Origin: Variovorax sp. PBS-H4
GTDB taxonomy: Bacteria > Pseudomonadota > Gammaproteobacteria > Burkholderiales > Burkholderiaceae_C
Length of the DNA: 64,000 nucleotides
NCBI RefSeq assembly: GCF_901827205.1
Contig: NZ_LR594675.1
Location: forward strand, 5,760,001-5,824,000
Reading direction: 5' to 3'
Program-made: the position numbers and the translations under genes
The notes under the pieces: model-generated
Database searches by the model: none
The model's input: the letters and a program-made list of their open reading frames with translations, nothing else
Told to the model about the DNA's origin: nothing
Shown: one piece after another, positions 56,098 to 63,616 of the stretch
Numbering within the stretch: position 1 is the first letter of the stretch
How the letters are laid out: every line of letters starts with the position of its first letter

Positions 56098-58281
56098 TCA
56101 GAACGCATAGGCTGCGCGGCGCCTGGCCTCGCCGCGCTGCAGCCAGCCGATCACGCCCGCGCGCACACGCTCGCGCAAGCGGTCCCAGCCGGTCGGGTTG
56201 CTGACGATCTGGGCCTTGTAGAACGAGGGGCACAGCACCGCTGCATGCGAGACGTCGCCGCAGTTGCCGCAGCCCACGCAGCTGTCGAGCACGGTCGCGA
56301 CCGGATCGGTGCGCAGCGGATCAGGATTGGCCTTGATCGAGAGCGAGGGGCAGCCCGAAAGGCGGATGCAGGAATGGTCGCCGGTGCAGGTGTCCTCGTC
56401 GACCCCGAACTTGTCGCGAACCATGCGCTTGCCTTCGGCGATCGCCTTGCGCACCAGCGGCTTCTCGCGGCGCTGCTTGTTGAGCATGCACTCCGATTGC
56501 GCGATCAGGACCTTGGGCCCCTTCTGCTTCGTCGTGAGTGCCTCCTTGATGACATCGCGCATGCCCGCGACGTCGTAGGTGCGGCGCATCGTGCGCACCC
56601 ATTGAACGCCCACGCCGCGCACCGCGCGCTCGATGGCGTGGCCGGTGCTGCGCGTCGCGTTCTGCGCCTTCGACGACAGGATGTCCTGCCCGCCGGTGGC
56701 CGAGGTGTAGTTGTTGTCGACGACGATGGTCAGGTTGTCGCTCTGGTTGAAGACGGCATTGGCCACGCCGCTGGTCAGCCCGTTGTGCCAGAAGCCGCCG
56801 TCACCCATCATCGAGATCGCGCGCTTGCCTGCAGGCGCATTGAGCGCGGATGCGCCGGCGCCGCCCAGGCCGTAGCCCATGGTGGTGTTGCCGATGTTGA
56901 AGGGCGGCAGGATGGAGAACAGATGGCAGCCGATGTCGGCGCTCACGTGATGCGGGCCGAGCTCGCGCTCCACCAGCTTCATCGCGCTGAAGATCGGGCG
57001 CTCGGGGCAGCCGGTGCAAAAGCCCGGCGGGCGGGCGTGCACGCTGTCGCCCAGCGGCAGGGCCGGCTCCGGCGCGTTGTCGACGCCGATTTCGGCCACT
57101 TCCTTGAGCGGGATCACCTTGCGCACCGCCGCCGGGACCGGCAGGGGCTGCAGCCGCCCATAGCGCTCGCCGAAGGCGCGTGCGCCCTTGAGCAGTTCGG
57201 CCGCGGTGTATTCGCCGGCCACGGGCAACATGTCCTTGCCATGGAGCGCGGTGGTGGAGCCAGCCTGGCGCAGGATGGTCGCGAGGTTCTGCTCGACGAA
57301 GTTGGGCTGGCCCTCTTCCACCACCAGCACCGCGCGCTTGCCTTCACAGAAGCGCAGCACCTCGTTGTCGACCAGCGGGTAGGCCACGTTCATCACGTAG
57401 AGCGGCACTTGCGTGTTGCCATACACATCGGCCAGGCCCAGCCGTTCGAGCGCGCGCAGCAGCGTGTTGTAGCTGCCGCCCTGCACGATGATGCCGATGT
57501 CGTCTGCGTCTTCCGAGAAGAACTCGTTGAGCTTGTGCTCCTCGATGAAGCGCAGCGCGGCGGGCCAGCGTTCCTTCACCTTTTCCTGCTCGTGCATGAA
57601 GCTGGCGGGCGGCAGCACGATGCGGCTGACATCGCGCTGCGGGTTCTCCAGCGCGTCCTTCAGGGTGAACGTGGGACGCCGGTTGGCACCGGCCACGAAG
57701 TGCCCATGCACATGGCAGGCCCGGATGCGCAGTTGCAGCATCACCGGCGTGTGGCTGGCTTCGGACAGCTCGAAGCCCTTCTTCACCGCCTCGACGATGG
57801 AGGGCAGGTTGGGGCGCGGATCGAGCAGCCAGATCTGCGACTTCATCGCGAAGGCGTGGCTGCGCTCCTGCATGATCGAGGAGCCCTCGCCGTAGTCCTC
57901 GCCCACGATGACCAGTGCGCCGCCGGTGACGCCGCCCGAGGCCAGGTTGGCCAGCGCGTCGGACGCCACGTTGGTGCCCACCGTCGCCTTGAAGGTGACG
58001 GCGCCGCGCAGCGGATAGTTGACCGACGCTGCCAGCGTGGCCGCGGCCGTTGCCTCGCTCGCGCTGTTCTCGAAGCGGATGCCCTGCTCGGCCAGGATGT
58101 CCTGCGCATCGGCCAGCACGTCCATCAGGTGCGAGATCGGCGCGCCCTGGTAGCCGGCCACATAGGAAACCCCCGATTCGAGCAGCGCCTTCGTGACTGC
58201 CAGAATGCCTTCACCCCGGAACACTTCGCCCTCGGCGAGCCGGAGCTTCTTTACTTCCTCGACGAACGATCGCTCAGCCAT
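56098..58281 (-). CDS. iorA: indolepyruvate ferredoxin oxidoreductase-type alpha subunit
   Basis: 727-aa TPP-dependent subunit: N-terminal pyrimidine-binding domain (YQGAPISHLMDVLADA, FENSASEATAAATLAAS), middle transketolase-C-like region, TPP/Mg domain with MGDGGFWHNGLTSG and DNNYTSATGGQ, and a C-terminal ferredoxin domain with two [4Fe-4S] cysteine sets (about 635-680). It decarboxylates aryl-oxoacids oxidatively with CoA and ferredoxin. Isatinate is an arylglyoxylate, so conversion to anthraniloyl-CoA is a plausible role here. First gene of the operon and divergent from a MarR gene. Confidence 0.93.
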   Translation of the reverse strand: MAERSFVEEVKKLRLAEGEVFRGEGILAVTKALLESGVSYVAGYQGAPISHLMDVLADAQDILAEQGIRFENSASEATAAATLAASVNYPLRGAVTFKATVGTNVASDALANLASGGVTGGALVIVGEDYGEGSSIMQERSHAFAMKSQIWLLDPRPNLPSIVEAVKKGFELSEASHTPVMLQLRIRACHVHGHFVAGANRRPTFTLKDALENPQRDVSRIVLPPASFMHEQEKVKERWPAALRFIEEHKLNEFFSEDADDIGIIVQGGSYNTLLRALERLGLADVYGNTQVPLYVMNVAYPLVDNEVLRFCEGKRAVLVVEEGQPNFVEQNLATILRQAGSTTALHGKDMLPVAGEYTAAELLKGARAFGERYGRLQPLPVPAAVRKVIPLKEVAEIGVDNAPEPALPLGDSVHARPPGFCTGCPERPIFSAMKLVERELGPHHVSADIGCHLFSILPPFNIGNTTMGYGLGGAGASALNAPAGKRAISMMGDGGFWHNGLTSGVANAVFNQSDNLTIVVDNNYTSATGGQDILSSKAQNATRSTGHAIERAVRGVGVQWVRTMRRTYDVAGMRDVIKEALTTKQKGPKVLIAQSECMLNKQRREKPLVRKAIAEGKRMVRDKFGVDEDTCTGDHSCIRLSGCPSLSIKANPDPLRTDPVATVLDSCVGCGNCGDVSHAAVLCPSFYKAQIVSNPTGWDRLRERVRAGVIGWLQRGEARRRAAYAF

Positions 58282-58333
58282 GGCTTGTTTCTTTCCCGTA
58301 TCGGCGTGGGTGCCGCTTTATCGCACGGTCTCT

Positions 58334-58362
58334 ATAATGTTTACAAGTGAATGTATCCACAA
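58334..58362 (-). promoter_or_regulatory. candidate promoter of the ior operon
   Basis: Minus strand TTGTGG, 17-bp spacer, CATTAT, with an imperfect dyad GATACA-n6-TGTAAAC inside. The sequence TATAAT on the opposite strand overlaps the -10 box and may serve the divergent marR. Moderate matches only. Confidence 0.4.
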
Positions 58363-58379
58363 TCATGAATAACCCTAGA

Positions 58380-58394
58380 CACGCAAGCTGCGTG
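58380..58394. promoter_or_regulatory. perfect 15-bp dyad upstream of marR, possible operator
   Basis: CACGCA-AGC-TGCGTG, a perfect 6-3-6 dyad, 26 bp before the marR start. Unlike the dyad at 45630 in sequence, so it may bind a different regulator or be only an mRNA hairpin. Confidence 0.35.
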
Positions 58395-58419
58395 CCCGCC
58401 TTCGCAGAGGGGGTGCTTC

Positions 58420-58911
58420 ATGGGCACGGCCGCTTCTAGGAAGAAGGCCTTGCGCTTCGTCGACGACTACCTGCCTGCGCTGCTGGCGCAGGCCAGCCAG
58501 TTGATCTCGTCGGAGTTCCACGTGGTGGCGCGCCAGCACGGCTTCTCCGTGTCGGAATGGCGGGTGATGGCGTCGCTGGCAGGTGGGGAGCCCATCAGCA
58601 TCGGCCAACTGGCGCAGGTCACGGTGACCAAGCAGCCGACGGTCACCCGCCTGCTGGACCGCATGGAGTCCAAGGGCCAGGTCGAGCGCCTGCCCCACGA
58701 CAGTGACCGGCGCGTCACGCTGGTGCGCATCACCCGCAAGGGCGCCAAGACGGTGGAGCGGTTGATGGAGCTGGCGCTGGAACATGAGCGGCGCGTGCTC
58801 GAGCCCTTCGGCCTGCTTCGGGCGGAGGAGTTGAAGACGACCCTGCGGCAGATGATCGAGCTGCACGCCAGCGCCGCGGGCGAGGCCGAAGAGGCGGAGG
58901 ATGAGCAATAG
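58420..58911 (+). CDS. MarR-family transcriptional regulator (divergent from ior operon)
   Basis: 163-aa MarR protein with helix-turn-helix and wing in residues ~55-115 (SIGQLAQVTVTKQPTVTRLLDRMESKGQVERLPHDSDRRVTLVRITRKG). The DxDRR wing motif is intact. It is divergent from iorA with a 138-bp shared control region, so it likely regulates the ior operon and itself. This is a second MarR for the locus, different in sequence from the one at 32917-33423. Confidence 0.9.
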   Translation: MGTAASRKKALRFVDDYLPALLAQASQLISSEFHVVARQHGFSVSEWRVMASLAGGEPISIGQLAQVTVTKQPTVTRLLDRMESKGQVERLPHDSDRRVTLVRITRKGAKTVERLMELALEHERRVLEPFGLLRAEELKTTLRQMIELHASAAGEAEEAEDEQ

Positions 58912-58918
58912 CGGCCTG

Positions 58919-58942
58919 CGGACGGGCCAGCGCCAGCGTCCG
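58919..58942. terminator. possible terminator between convergent marR and dehydrogenase genes
   Basis: CGGACG and CGTCCG form a stem with a 12-base loop right after the marR stop; no T run on either strand, so only weak evidence. Confidence 0.3.
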
Positions 58943-58981
58943 GCAGGACAGGTGTGACAGATCCCGCCGTCGGGCACTCCG

Positions 58982-59854
58982 TCAGGGCACCAGCACCGCC
59001 CGGCCCCGGTGCCCCCGCTGGGTGATCCATTCGAGTGCCGCGGCAGCCTCACCGAGCGCGAAGCGCTGGACTTGCAGCGTCAGCCTCCCGTCCGCCAACC
59101 GCGCCAGCAGTTGAGGCACGGCGGCACGACCCGCCACTTCGCGCCGGAACATGTTGAGCGGCAGCAGCGCCACGTCGCGCTGCAGGAAATGGGCGATGTT
59201 CAAGGGCAGTGTGTTGCCGGCTGTGTAGCCCACCAGCACCGCGCGGCCGCCGGGGGCGACGCCAGGCAGCGCAGCCTCCAGTACCGGCCCGCCGACAGTG
59301 TCGACCAGCAGGTCCACGGGCGGTTGCTGCAAGACTTCATCGGCACGCGTGAGCACAATGGCGCCGGCCTCGCGCGCCAGTTGTACCGTCATCGATCCCA
59401 CCGCGCCGGTGGCGCCGGTCACCAGCACGCGCTCGCCCGCCTGCAGTTTCGCGACCTCGTGCAGCGCGACCCAGGCCGATGTGCAGGGGGAGAAAAATGC
59501 CGCGCCGAGTGCCATGTCGAGCCCGTCAGGCAGCAGGCCCAATGCCTCGTCGGGCGCGTCGATCAACTCGCACCAGGTGCCGTTCTCCATCGTGCCCAAG
59601 CCGCTGCCGCGCACCCACACGCGCTGGCCTGTCGCGTAGGTTCCGCTCGCGACGACGGTTCCGGCCGCCTCCACGCCAGGAACGTAGGGCAGCGGCGGAT
59701 GCCTGAGAAAGGCGCCGCTCCAGACCGTGCGGTCGATATGGCCGACGGTGGCTGCGGCCATGCGCACGATCGTGCGGCCGGCACGCGGCTGCGGATCGGG
59801 CAATTGCTCGAGCACCGGCGACGCATTGAAGGCCGCGATGCGCACCGCCTTCAT
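58982..59854 (-). CDS. zinc-independent MDR-family dehydrogenase (quinone-oxidoreductase-like)
   Basis: 290-aa medium-chain dehydrogenase/reductase with a GroES-like N-terminal half, then the nucleotide motif VLVTGATGAVGSMTVQLA. The catalytic-zinc Cys/His ligands of alcohol dehydrogenases are not seen, consistent with an NADPH:quinone reductase-like or enoyl reductase. Somewhat shorter than usual (about 320). Last gene of a four-gene operon; start overlaps the alpha/beta-hydrolase stop (ATGA). Substrate unknown. Confidence 0.85.
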   Translation of the reverse strand: MKAVRIAAFNASPVLEQLPDPQPRAGRTIVRMAAATVGHIDRTVWSGAFLRHPPLPYVPGVEAAGTVVASGTYATGQRVWVRGSGLGTMENGTWCELIDAPDEALGLLPDGLDMALGAAFFSPCTSAWVALHEVAKLQAGERVLVTGATGAVGSMTVQLAREAGAIVLTRADEVLQQPPVDLLVDTVGGPVLEAALPGVAPGGRAVLVGYTAGNTLPLNIAHFLQRDVALLPLNMFRREVAGRAAVPQLLARLADGRLTLQVQRFALGEAAAALEWITQRGHRGRAVLVP

Positions 59855-60654
59855 GGCAGCGTCTCCAGGAAACCGACCACTGCGTTCGCGAATGCTTCGG
59901 GCATCTGGTCGGGCAGCGGCACCATGCCGCCTTCGATGTCGACGACGCGGGCCTGCGGCAGATGCGCCTTCAACTCCTTCGCATGTGGGGCGGCGAAAGG
60001 ATCGTCGGTTGCGCGCAGGATCAGCGTGGGCTGCCGGACTTTCGCGATGCGCTCTTCCATGCGATACGAGGCCACGGCGCGGTGTCCGTCTTCCATCCGG
60101 CCGCTCACCTTGAGCGCGTCCAGCACGAAAGCCTCCAGCAATTCGGGCCGCGCGGGCGGATAGAAACCCTGCCGCTTTTGCCACAAGGCTGAAAGATGGC
60201 TGCCGTCGCCGCTGATCGCCACTTCGTCGATAGGCGGGCGCTCGGCCCGGGCGCGGCGGAAGCCCGCGTCGGTGTACGGCGTCGACGACAGCACCAGCCC
60301 ATGCACGCGCGCTGCGAAGGTGCTCGCCAGTTCGACCGCGATCACTCCGCCGGTGTGGTGGCCTACCACGTGCGTGCGAGCAATGCCGAGCGCATCGATC
60401 AGCTCGATTGCCACGCGCGCCCATTGCTCGATGCTGGCCGGTACGCCGCCGTCGTCGGATTCGCCGAAGCCCGCCGTGTCCATCGCCACGGCCCGGAAGC
60501 GCCGTCCGATCAGCGGCAGGACGTGCCGGTATTCGGCCCAGCTGCGCGGCGACTGGTGCAGCAACAGCACCGTCTCGCCGCGCGGATCGCCGCAGCTCGC
60601 GTAATGGACCTGCCCGACGGACAGATCGGCGAAGGCGCGGCGGATCTTTGTCAT
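59851..60654 (-). CDS. alpha/beta-hydrolase-fold protein with degenerate triad
   Basis: 267-aa alpha/beta-hydrolase with the oxyanion region LLHQSP and strand VAMDTAGFGES. The nucleophile elbow reads G98-H-H100-T-G102, with His instead of Ser, and the usual C-terminal catalytic His is replaced in EGGM244VPLPDQ. The acid (D217/D218) is present. It is unlikely to be an ordinary esterase. It may be a lyase, a cofactor-free oxygenase-type enzyme or a non-catalytic protein. It overlaps both neighbours by four bases (ATGA). Confidence 0.85.
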   Translation of the reverse strand: MTKIRRAFADLSVGQVHYASCGDPRGETVLLLHQSPRSWAEYRHVLPLIGRRFRAVAMDTAGFGESDDGGVPASIEQWARVAIELIDALGIARTHVVGHHTGGVIAVELASTFAARVHGLVLSSTPYTDAGFRRARAERPPIDEVAISGDGSHLSALWQKRQGFYPPARPELLEAFVLDALKVSGRMEDGHRAVASYRMEERIAKVRQPTLILRATDDPFAAPHAKELKAHLPQARVVDIEGGMVPLPDQMPEAFANAVVGFLETLP

Positions 60655-61655
60655 GACTGCGTCCGCTCGGCCGGCGGCCGCCAGAGCCCGGCGTGCTTCA
60701 GCATGCCCAGGGTGCGCGCCAGCACGTCGCGCCGGTAGGCGCCGAGGTCGCGGCCGGCGTAGTCGTAGAAGCCGCTGCCGCTCTTCAGGCCCAGGCGGCC
60801 CTCTTCCATCATTCGGTCGAGGATGGCGGGCGCGGCGTAGCGGGCGGAATCGATCGACCCCGACATCTCGCGGCTCGCGTGGTGCAGGATGTCGGCGCCG
60901 CCGAAGTCGATGAACTCCACCACGCCGAGCGCGGCGAAGCGAAGGCCAAGTCCGAAGCGCGTGGCCTTGTCGATCTCCTCGGCAGTCGCGGCGCCTTCCT
61001 CGACCATTCGCGCGGCCTCGTTCATTACCAGCGCCTGCAGGCGCGGGACAATATAGCCGGGCGTCGGACCGCAAACCACGGGCAGCTTGCCGATCGATTC
61101 CATCAAGGCCTTGGCGCGTGCCAGCACCGCGGGGGCAGTGCCCGGGTGGCAGCTGAGCTCCACCACCGGGATCACGTAGGCCGGGTTGAGCCAATGCATG
61201 TTGAGAAAGCGCTCAGGCCGCTCCACCAGTGCGGCAATCTGGGTGACCAGGATGCTGCTGGTGGTCGAGGTCAGGATCGCGTCCTCACGGCAATGACGGC
61301 TGAGCTGCTCGAAGGCCTCGCGCTTGGCATCCAGTGTTTCGGGCACGCCCTCGAAGATCAACTCGGCTGCCGCCAGCGCGCGCGGCGCTTCGTCCGAAGG
61401 AACGAGCTCGACGCGCTCCGCGATGGCCGGCACCTGCGCCGCATCGAGCACGCCCAGCTGTCCCAGGCCCGCGAGGCTGGCCTCGATCTCCGCACGCGCC
61501 TCGGCGCGCAGCACCTCCCAGGCCTCTTCGCTGCGCACGCGCAGATCGACCAGTGCGATGCGATGGCCCGCATACGCGAAGGCGATCGCGATGCCACGAC
61601 CCATGCGGCCGGCGCCGACGGCAGCGAAGCGCGGCGCTGCGGCCTCATTCGCCAT
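60651..61655 (-). CDS. 3-hydroxyacyl-CoA dehydrogenase-family protein
   Basis: 334-aa NAD-dependent dehydrogenase: Rossmann AAVGAGRMGRGIAIAFAYAG, catalytic His in FLNMHWLNPAYVIPVVEL with the partner Glu, and a C-terminal helical domain (EIDKATRFGLGLRFAALG). It could act on 3-hydroxyacyl-CoA or, as in carnitine 3-dehydrogenase, on a non-CoA 3-hydroxy acid. It overlaps the opine-dehydrogenase gene by 11 bp and the hydrolase by four. Confidence 0.88.
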   Translation of the reverse strand: MANEAAAPRFAAVGAGRMGRGIAIAFAYAGHRIALVDLRVRSEEAWEVLRAEARAEIEASLAGLGQLGVLDAAQVPAIAERVELVPSDEAPRALAAAELIFEGVPETLDAKREAFEQLSRHCREDAILTSTTSSILVTQIAALVERPERFLNMHWLNPAYVIPVVELSCHPGTAPAVLARAKALMESIGKLPVVCGPTPGYIVPRLQALVMNEAARMVEEGAATAEEIDKATRFGLGLRFAALGVVEFIDFGGADILHHASREMSGSIDSARYAAPAILDRMMEEGRLGLKSGSGFYDYAGRDLGAYRRDVLARTLGMLKHAGLWRPPAERTQS

Positions 61656-62718
61656 CGTGCAGCCTCTTCTTCAACTCGGCCTGGGTCAGGCCGGCCAAGC
61701 CCAGCGCCTCGAAAGTGCGCGGGCCCTTTCGCAAGTCGCGGCCCAGAAAGCCGCCGACGATGGCCAGCAGGCCATGCGCGATCGGGGCATCCACCCCCGC
61801 ATGCCGGGCCGCGGATGCCAGGAAGGCCAGGCCCAGCTCCGTGTCCTCGGTGATGTAGCGGTGGGCGTAGAGGTCGATGTTCTCGCGCCAATCACCCGAC
61901 TTCACCAGCTGCTTGTGGGCGTCGCCGTACATCCACTGGTCGTTGTTGTAGTGGTCGGCCAGCGGATAGTGCGGCGCACCTTGGCCGAAGGCCTCGCGCA
62001 CCGCGATGCGCTCCTGGTCCAGCCGGTCGGTCACGTCGCGCACCGCGCGCTGCGTGCCTTCGTTGTGAATGTCCCAGCGCTCGAAGTGCTGCAGGGGCGC
62101 GGCGTTCATCACCATCAACGGCGGATGAATGATCGGACCTGCATTCATCAGGGCACCCGAGAGCGCATCGCCGCAGCCGTGCACGCTCGGATAGGCTTGG
62201 CGGATCACCTCCAGCGCCTCGCCTTCCTTGCGCGCCGGATAGACGCCGGTCGGCAGGCGGATCGCGCGGATCGTCACATTGACCTCTCGCTCGCCATGCT
62301 TGCGTGCCAGGTAGGGCAGTGTGCCGGTCTCGGCCCAGGCCACATCGGCACGGCTGCCGGCCTGTCTCACGATGCGGGCCATCACGAAGCTGCCGAAGGT
62401 GCCGGGAGGCAGGAACACCACCTGGCCGTCGACCAGGTGCGGCGCCATCGCCATCGCGATGTCCTCCTGCGCGATGGCGGGCGTGGGTAGAACGATCAGG
62501 GAGGCGCCGCGCAATGCCTCGCCCAGGTCGGCAGTGGCCAGCGCAATGGGCACGTCGCGTGCGCCGCGGGCGTCCTTCAAACGAATGGTCCCAGCCTGGC
62601 GCACAGCCGCAAGCGCATCGGCATCACGCCGCCACAGGCGCACCGAATGGCCGGCTTCAGACAGGTCGGCAGCGGCGGCATAGCAGCCATGGCCGCCGCC
62701 CAGGATCGCGATGTTCAT
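61645..62718 (-). CDS. octopine/nopaline-dehydrogenase-family NAD(P) enzyme
   Basis: 357-aa protein: N-terminal Rossmann domain (MNIAILGGGHGCYAAAADL) and C-terminal opine-dehydrogenase domain (NAGPIIHPPLMVMNAAPLQHF, WMYGDAHKQLVKSGDW). Enzymes of the family form or oxidise N-(carboxyalkyl) amino acids by reductive amination. First gene of the operon, with a strong promoter upstream. Degradation of an opine-like or related compound is possible, not shown. Confidence 0.85.
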   Translation of the reverse strand: MNIAILGGGHGCYAAAADLSEAGHSVRLWRRDADALAAVRQAGTIRLKDARGARDVPIALATADLGEALRGASLIVLPTPAIAQEDIAMAMAPHLVDGQVVFLPPGTFGSFVMARIVRQAGSRADVAWAETGTLPYLARKHGEREVNVTIRAIRLPTGVYPARKEGEALEVIRQAYPSVHGCGDALSGALMNAGPIIHPPLMVMNAAPLQHFERWDIHNEGTQRAVRDVTDRLDQERIAVREAFGQGAPHYPLADHYNNDQWMYGDAHKQLVKSGDWRENIDLYAHRYITEDTELGLAFLASAARHAGVDAPIAHGLLAIVGGFLGRDLRKGPRTFEALGLAGLTQAELKKRLHDGE

Positions 62719-62777
62719 AGAGCAAAAAGTGTTGTGGACCTCGGGCCGCCGGCACCGGGAGCGGCGGGCTCAGAGGT

Positions 62778-62806
62778 ACATTACTTTTCATCAATTCGGC
62801 TGTCAA
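62778..62806 (-). promoter_or_regulatory. sigma70 promoter of the opine-dehydrogenase operon
   Basis: Minus strand TTGACA (perfect -35), 17-bp spacer, TAATGT. It lies directly after the gph stop and gives a 5' leader of about 55 nt. Confidence 0.75.
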
Positions 62807-62809
62807 CTA

Positions 62810-63517
62810 TCATCTACCCGACCCCAGCACGCGATCGAGCTCGGCCAGCGAGTCGACAAACCCGTCGGCATCGACCTCGCGCACCGGCTGGCCGTGGTTG
62901 TAGCCATAGCTGACCAGCACGACGGGGCATCCGGCGGCACGCGCCGCCTTCGCGTCGTTGCTCGAATCACCGATCATCAGCGTGCGCGCCGGCGCGCTGC
63001 CCAGGGCCTCGCAGGTCTTGAGAAGTGGAAGCGGATCAGGCTTCTTGCGCTCGAAGGCTTCGCCGCCGAACAGATGCTCGAAGTAGCCTTCCAGGCCCTT
63101 GGCCGCCAGCAGTGGGCGCGCAAAGGCGATGGGCTTGTTGGTCAAACACGCCAGGCGCAAGCCGCGGGCGCGCAACCCGGCCAAGCCTTCGACGACGCCG
63201 GGGTAGATCGACGCATGCTGGCCGTTGATGGCGAGATAGTGGTGCACATAGCGGGGCCACGCCGCGTCGAAGAGCGCTGCATCGGCTTCGCGATCGCCGC
63301 GCACCCGCTGCAACACGGAGCGGATCAGGTGCTCGGAGCCTTTGCCGATCATCTGGCCGATGGCATCGGCAGTGATCGCGGGCAAGGCGAGTTCGTCAAG
63401 CATGCAATTGAGCGCCACGACAAAGTCGCCGAGCGTGTCGATCATCGTGCCGTCGAGGTCGACGATGACTGCCTCGAGGTGAGAACGGTGCAGGGCCGCA
63501 ATATCCGGTAAATGCAA
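62810..63517 (-). CDS. gph: HAD-family phosphatase, phosphoglycolate-phosphatase-like
   Basis: About 235-aa HAD hydrolase with motif I VDLDGTMID (nucleophile Asp), motif II CLTNKP, Lys in KKPDPLPLL and motif IV MIGDSSNDAKAA. It hydrolyses 2-phosphoglycolate or a similar phosphate. No ATG lies near the fold. TTG at 63517 is chosen because GGAG lies six bases upstream. ATG at 63559 is possible but has no Shine-Dalgarno. In many betaproteobacteria gph is the gene before trpE; here it is separated from it by 30 kb including the auxin locus. Confidence 0.85.
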   Translation of the reverse strand: MHLPDIAALHRSHLEAVIVDLDGTMIDTLGDFVVALNCMLDELALPAITADAIGQMIGKGSEHLIRSVLQRVRGDREADAALFDAAWPRYVHHYLAINGQHASIYPGVVEGLAGLRARGLRLACLTNKPIAFARPLLAAKGLEGYFEHLFGGEAFERKKPDPLPLLKTCEALGSAPARTLMIGDSSNDAKAARAAGCPVVLVSYGYNHGQPVREVDADGFVDSLAELDRVLGSGR

Positions 63518-63579
63518 ATAGATCTCCAAAATGGTGATTATTTCTGCCCGCGCAGCCATGCGGAACAAGGGGGCTGGCA

Positions 63580-63600
63580 GACTCTTCTCGATCCAGAGTC
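63580..63600. promoter_or_regulatory. inverted repeat upstream of the LuxR-type gene
   Basis: GACTCT-n9-AGAGTC, a perfect 6-bp dyad 16 bp before the ATG. It resembles a LuxR-type box but the CT...AG spacing is one base longer than the usual 20-bp lux box. Confidence 0.35.
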
Positions 63601-63616
63601 CTTGGGGAGGCGGGTC

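Noticed and set aside
58333..58338. TATAAT as a strong marR promoter on the plus strand
   Set aside because: The -10 is perfect, but no reasonable -35 occurs 16-18 bp upstream.
55996..58350. 784-codon plus-strand open frame antisense to iorA/iorB
   Set aside because: The minus strand encodes full IorA with TPP and iron-sulfur motifs; the antisense translation shows no motif.
63580..63600. Canonical lux box
   Set aside because: CT and AG of the dyad are 13 bases apart instead of 12, so it does not match the 20-bp lux-box form; kept only as a generic dyad.
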